Origin: Peptostreptococcaceae bacterium
Lineage (GTDB): Bacteria; Bacillota_A; Clostridia; Peptostreptococcales; Acidaminobacteraceae
Direction: 5' to 3'
DNA length: 6,829 nucleotides
Assembly: GCA_013619035.1 (NCBI GenBank)
Contig: JABXKX010000025.1
Coordinates: 1-6,829, forward strand
A model generated the notes under the pieces. It did not search any database. It had not been told where the DNA came from and was given only the letters and a program-made list of their open reading frames with translations. The translations under genes and the position numbers were made by a program. Shown one piece after another: positions 6,486 through 6,829 of this stretch (position 1 is its first letter; each line of letters starts with the position of its first letter).

Positions 6486-6521
6486 AAATAAAAAGCCCTA
6501 AAGATAAAAAATCTTCAGAGC
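6486..6521 (-). terminator. FMN riboswitch terminator upstream of ribD
   Basis: GCTCTGAAGAT (6521-6511) pairs with ATCTTTAGGGC (6505-6495), 11 bp with two G-U pairs and a TTTTT loop, followed by TTTTTATTT (6494-6486). It lies between the FMN aptamer and ribD, so it is the expression platform and control is by premature termination. CCCTA (6539-6535) can pair with TAGGG (6500-6496) in the 3' arm and would act as an antiterminator. ATAGG (6557-6553), just after the aptamer, can instead capture CCTAT (6538-6534), which would release the terminator. The terminator is seen directly; the alternative pairings are inference. Confidence 0.85.
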
Positions 6522-6561
6522 GTGTTCACAAAAATAGGGTTTCCTAAAAAAACCTATACTT

Positions 6562-6669
6562 CTCCTTCTACCATCCAGACTTTACTGTCGGTCTTGGAAT
6601 TACACCAAGTCAGCCTTTCGGCTCGCGGACTTTACCGCCGGTCGGGAATTTCACCCTGCCCTGAAGGAA
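6562..6669 (-). promoter_or_regulatory. FMN riboswitch aptamer (RFN element)
   Basis: The minus strand carries nearly all the conserved blocks of the RFN element: AGGGCAGGGTGAAATTCCCG, ACCGGCGGTAAAGTCCGCGA, GCCGAAAGGC, a variable hairpin with TTGG...CCAA, and GACCGACAGTAAAGTCTGGA. The closing stem P1 is TTCCTTC (6669-6663) with GAAGGAG (6568-6562). GGATGGTAGAAGG replaces the more common GGATGGGAGAAGG, a single change. Binding of FMN should favour the terminator at 6486-6521 and lower expression of ribD-ribE-ribBA-ribH. Confidence 0.97.
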
Positions 6670-6677
6670 CTATTTAA

Positions 6678-6707
6678 TTGATAAAAGCTTAACAAAATAT
6701 TTGTAAA
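6678..6707 (-). promoter_or_regulatory. Candidate sigma-A promoter of the riboflavin operon
   Basis: On the minus strand TTTACA (6707-6702, five of six matches to TTGACA) is followed after 18 nt by TATCAA (6683-6678, four of six). A start near 6671 would place the first base of the RNA immediately before P1 of the FMN aptamer, which is the usual arrangement. The AT-rich setting makes a chance match possible, but the position supports it. Confidence 0.5.
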
Positions 6708-6719
6708 TATACAAGCTTT
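6684..6719 (-). repeat. Inverted repeat next to the rib promoter
   Basis: AAAGCTT (6719-6713) and AAGCTTT (6690-6684) form a 7-bp inverted repeat. A second small palindrome, ATATTT/AAATAT (6710-6705 and 6702-6697), lies inside it. It begins one base into the stop codon of the possible upstream gene and ends in a short T run, so it could be a weak terminator. It overlaps the predicted -35 element. In DNA this AT-rich it may have no function. Confidence 0.25.
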
Positions 6720-6828
6720 AATTTATATTTATAGATTTTATGTCTTTGTCCATAAACCTTAACACTTCCATATTTATCAAAGTTTTTATACCTTCTCTTG
6801 ACTCTAAATCTTCTACAATCAGCTTGTT
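6718..6828 (-). CDS. Possible C-terminal end of an upstream gene
   Basis: One minus-strand frame is open from the window edge to a TAA at 6720-6718 and gives 36 residues ending in MEVLRFMDKDIKSININ. The stretch LIVEDLESREGIKTLINM is charged and helix-like, as a real C-terminus would be, and this frame looks more protein-like than its alternatives. The stop lies about 10 nt before the predicted rib promoter. The length is too short to identify a family, and the opposite strand is also open here, so this is tentative. Confidence 0.35.
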   Translation of the reverse strand, partial: NKLIVEDLESREGIKTLINMEVLRFMDKDIKSININ

Positions 6829-6829
6829 C

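Noticed and set aside
6740..6829. Plus-strand ATG at 6740 opening a frame to the window end
   Set aside because: No ribosome binding site precedes it, and the reading is Ser/Ile-rich antisense to the more plausible minus-strand C-terminus. A divergent gene would also need a promoter that is not seen.

Overview
The window is AT-rich and every convincing gene lies on the minus strand. The riboflavin genes run ribD-ribE-ribBA-ribH behind an FMN riboswitch, which is the Bacillus/Clostridium operon order. Ribosome binding sites are strong (AGGAGG type), genes overlap or are spaced tightly, transcription ends at intrinsic terminators, and the lipoprotein signal is Gram-positive in style. Together these point to a low-GC Firmicute, most likely from the Clostridia. 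No species can be named from the sequence.

Read in the direction of transcription (high to low coordinates), four regions follow. (1) 6829-6670 holds the possible 3' end of an upstream gene and a promoter candidate. (2) 6669-3027 is the riboflavin operon: FMN aptamer, leader terminator, ribD, ribE, ribBA, ribH and a strong intrinsic terminator. It encodes the complete set from GTP and ribulose 5-phosphate to riboflavin, except the separate phosphatase step. (3) 2953-2764 is a second regulatory leader. It has a promoter candidate, a compact two-hairpin RNA with a GAAA tetraloop and a matching 11-nt-type tetraloop receptor, and then an intrinsic terminator just before the next gene. It looks like a riboswitch, and its best guess is the molybdenum/tungsten cofactor (Moco/Tuco) class; that class call is from memory and is not verified. 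(4) 2743-1 is a second, tightly packed operon: a membrane-anchored single-domain FMN-binding protein, a lipoprotein with four tandem repeats resembling the molybdopterin-binding (sulfite-oxidase-like) fold, a YkoE-like ECF transporter S component, and the start of another exported protein that appears to begin with the same repeat.

The rib operon makes riboflavin, the precursor of the FMN that the first protein of region 4 would carry covalently. The two operons are transcriptionally separate and have different leaders. Region 4 is the unusual part: an extracytoplasmic flavin carrier, cysteine-free molybdopterin-fold domains and a vitamin-type transporter subunit under one apparent riboswitch. 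It could be a surface redox system or a cofactor/precursor capture and import system. Its substrate cannot be read from the sequence.
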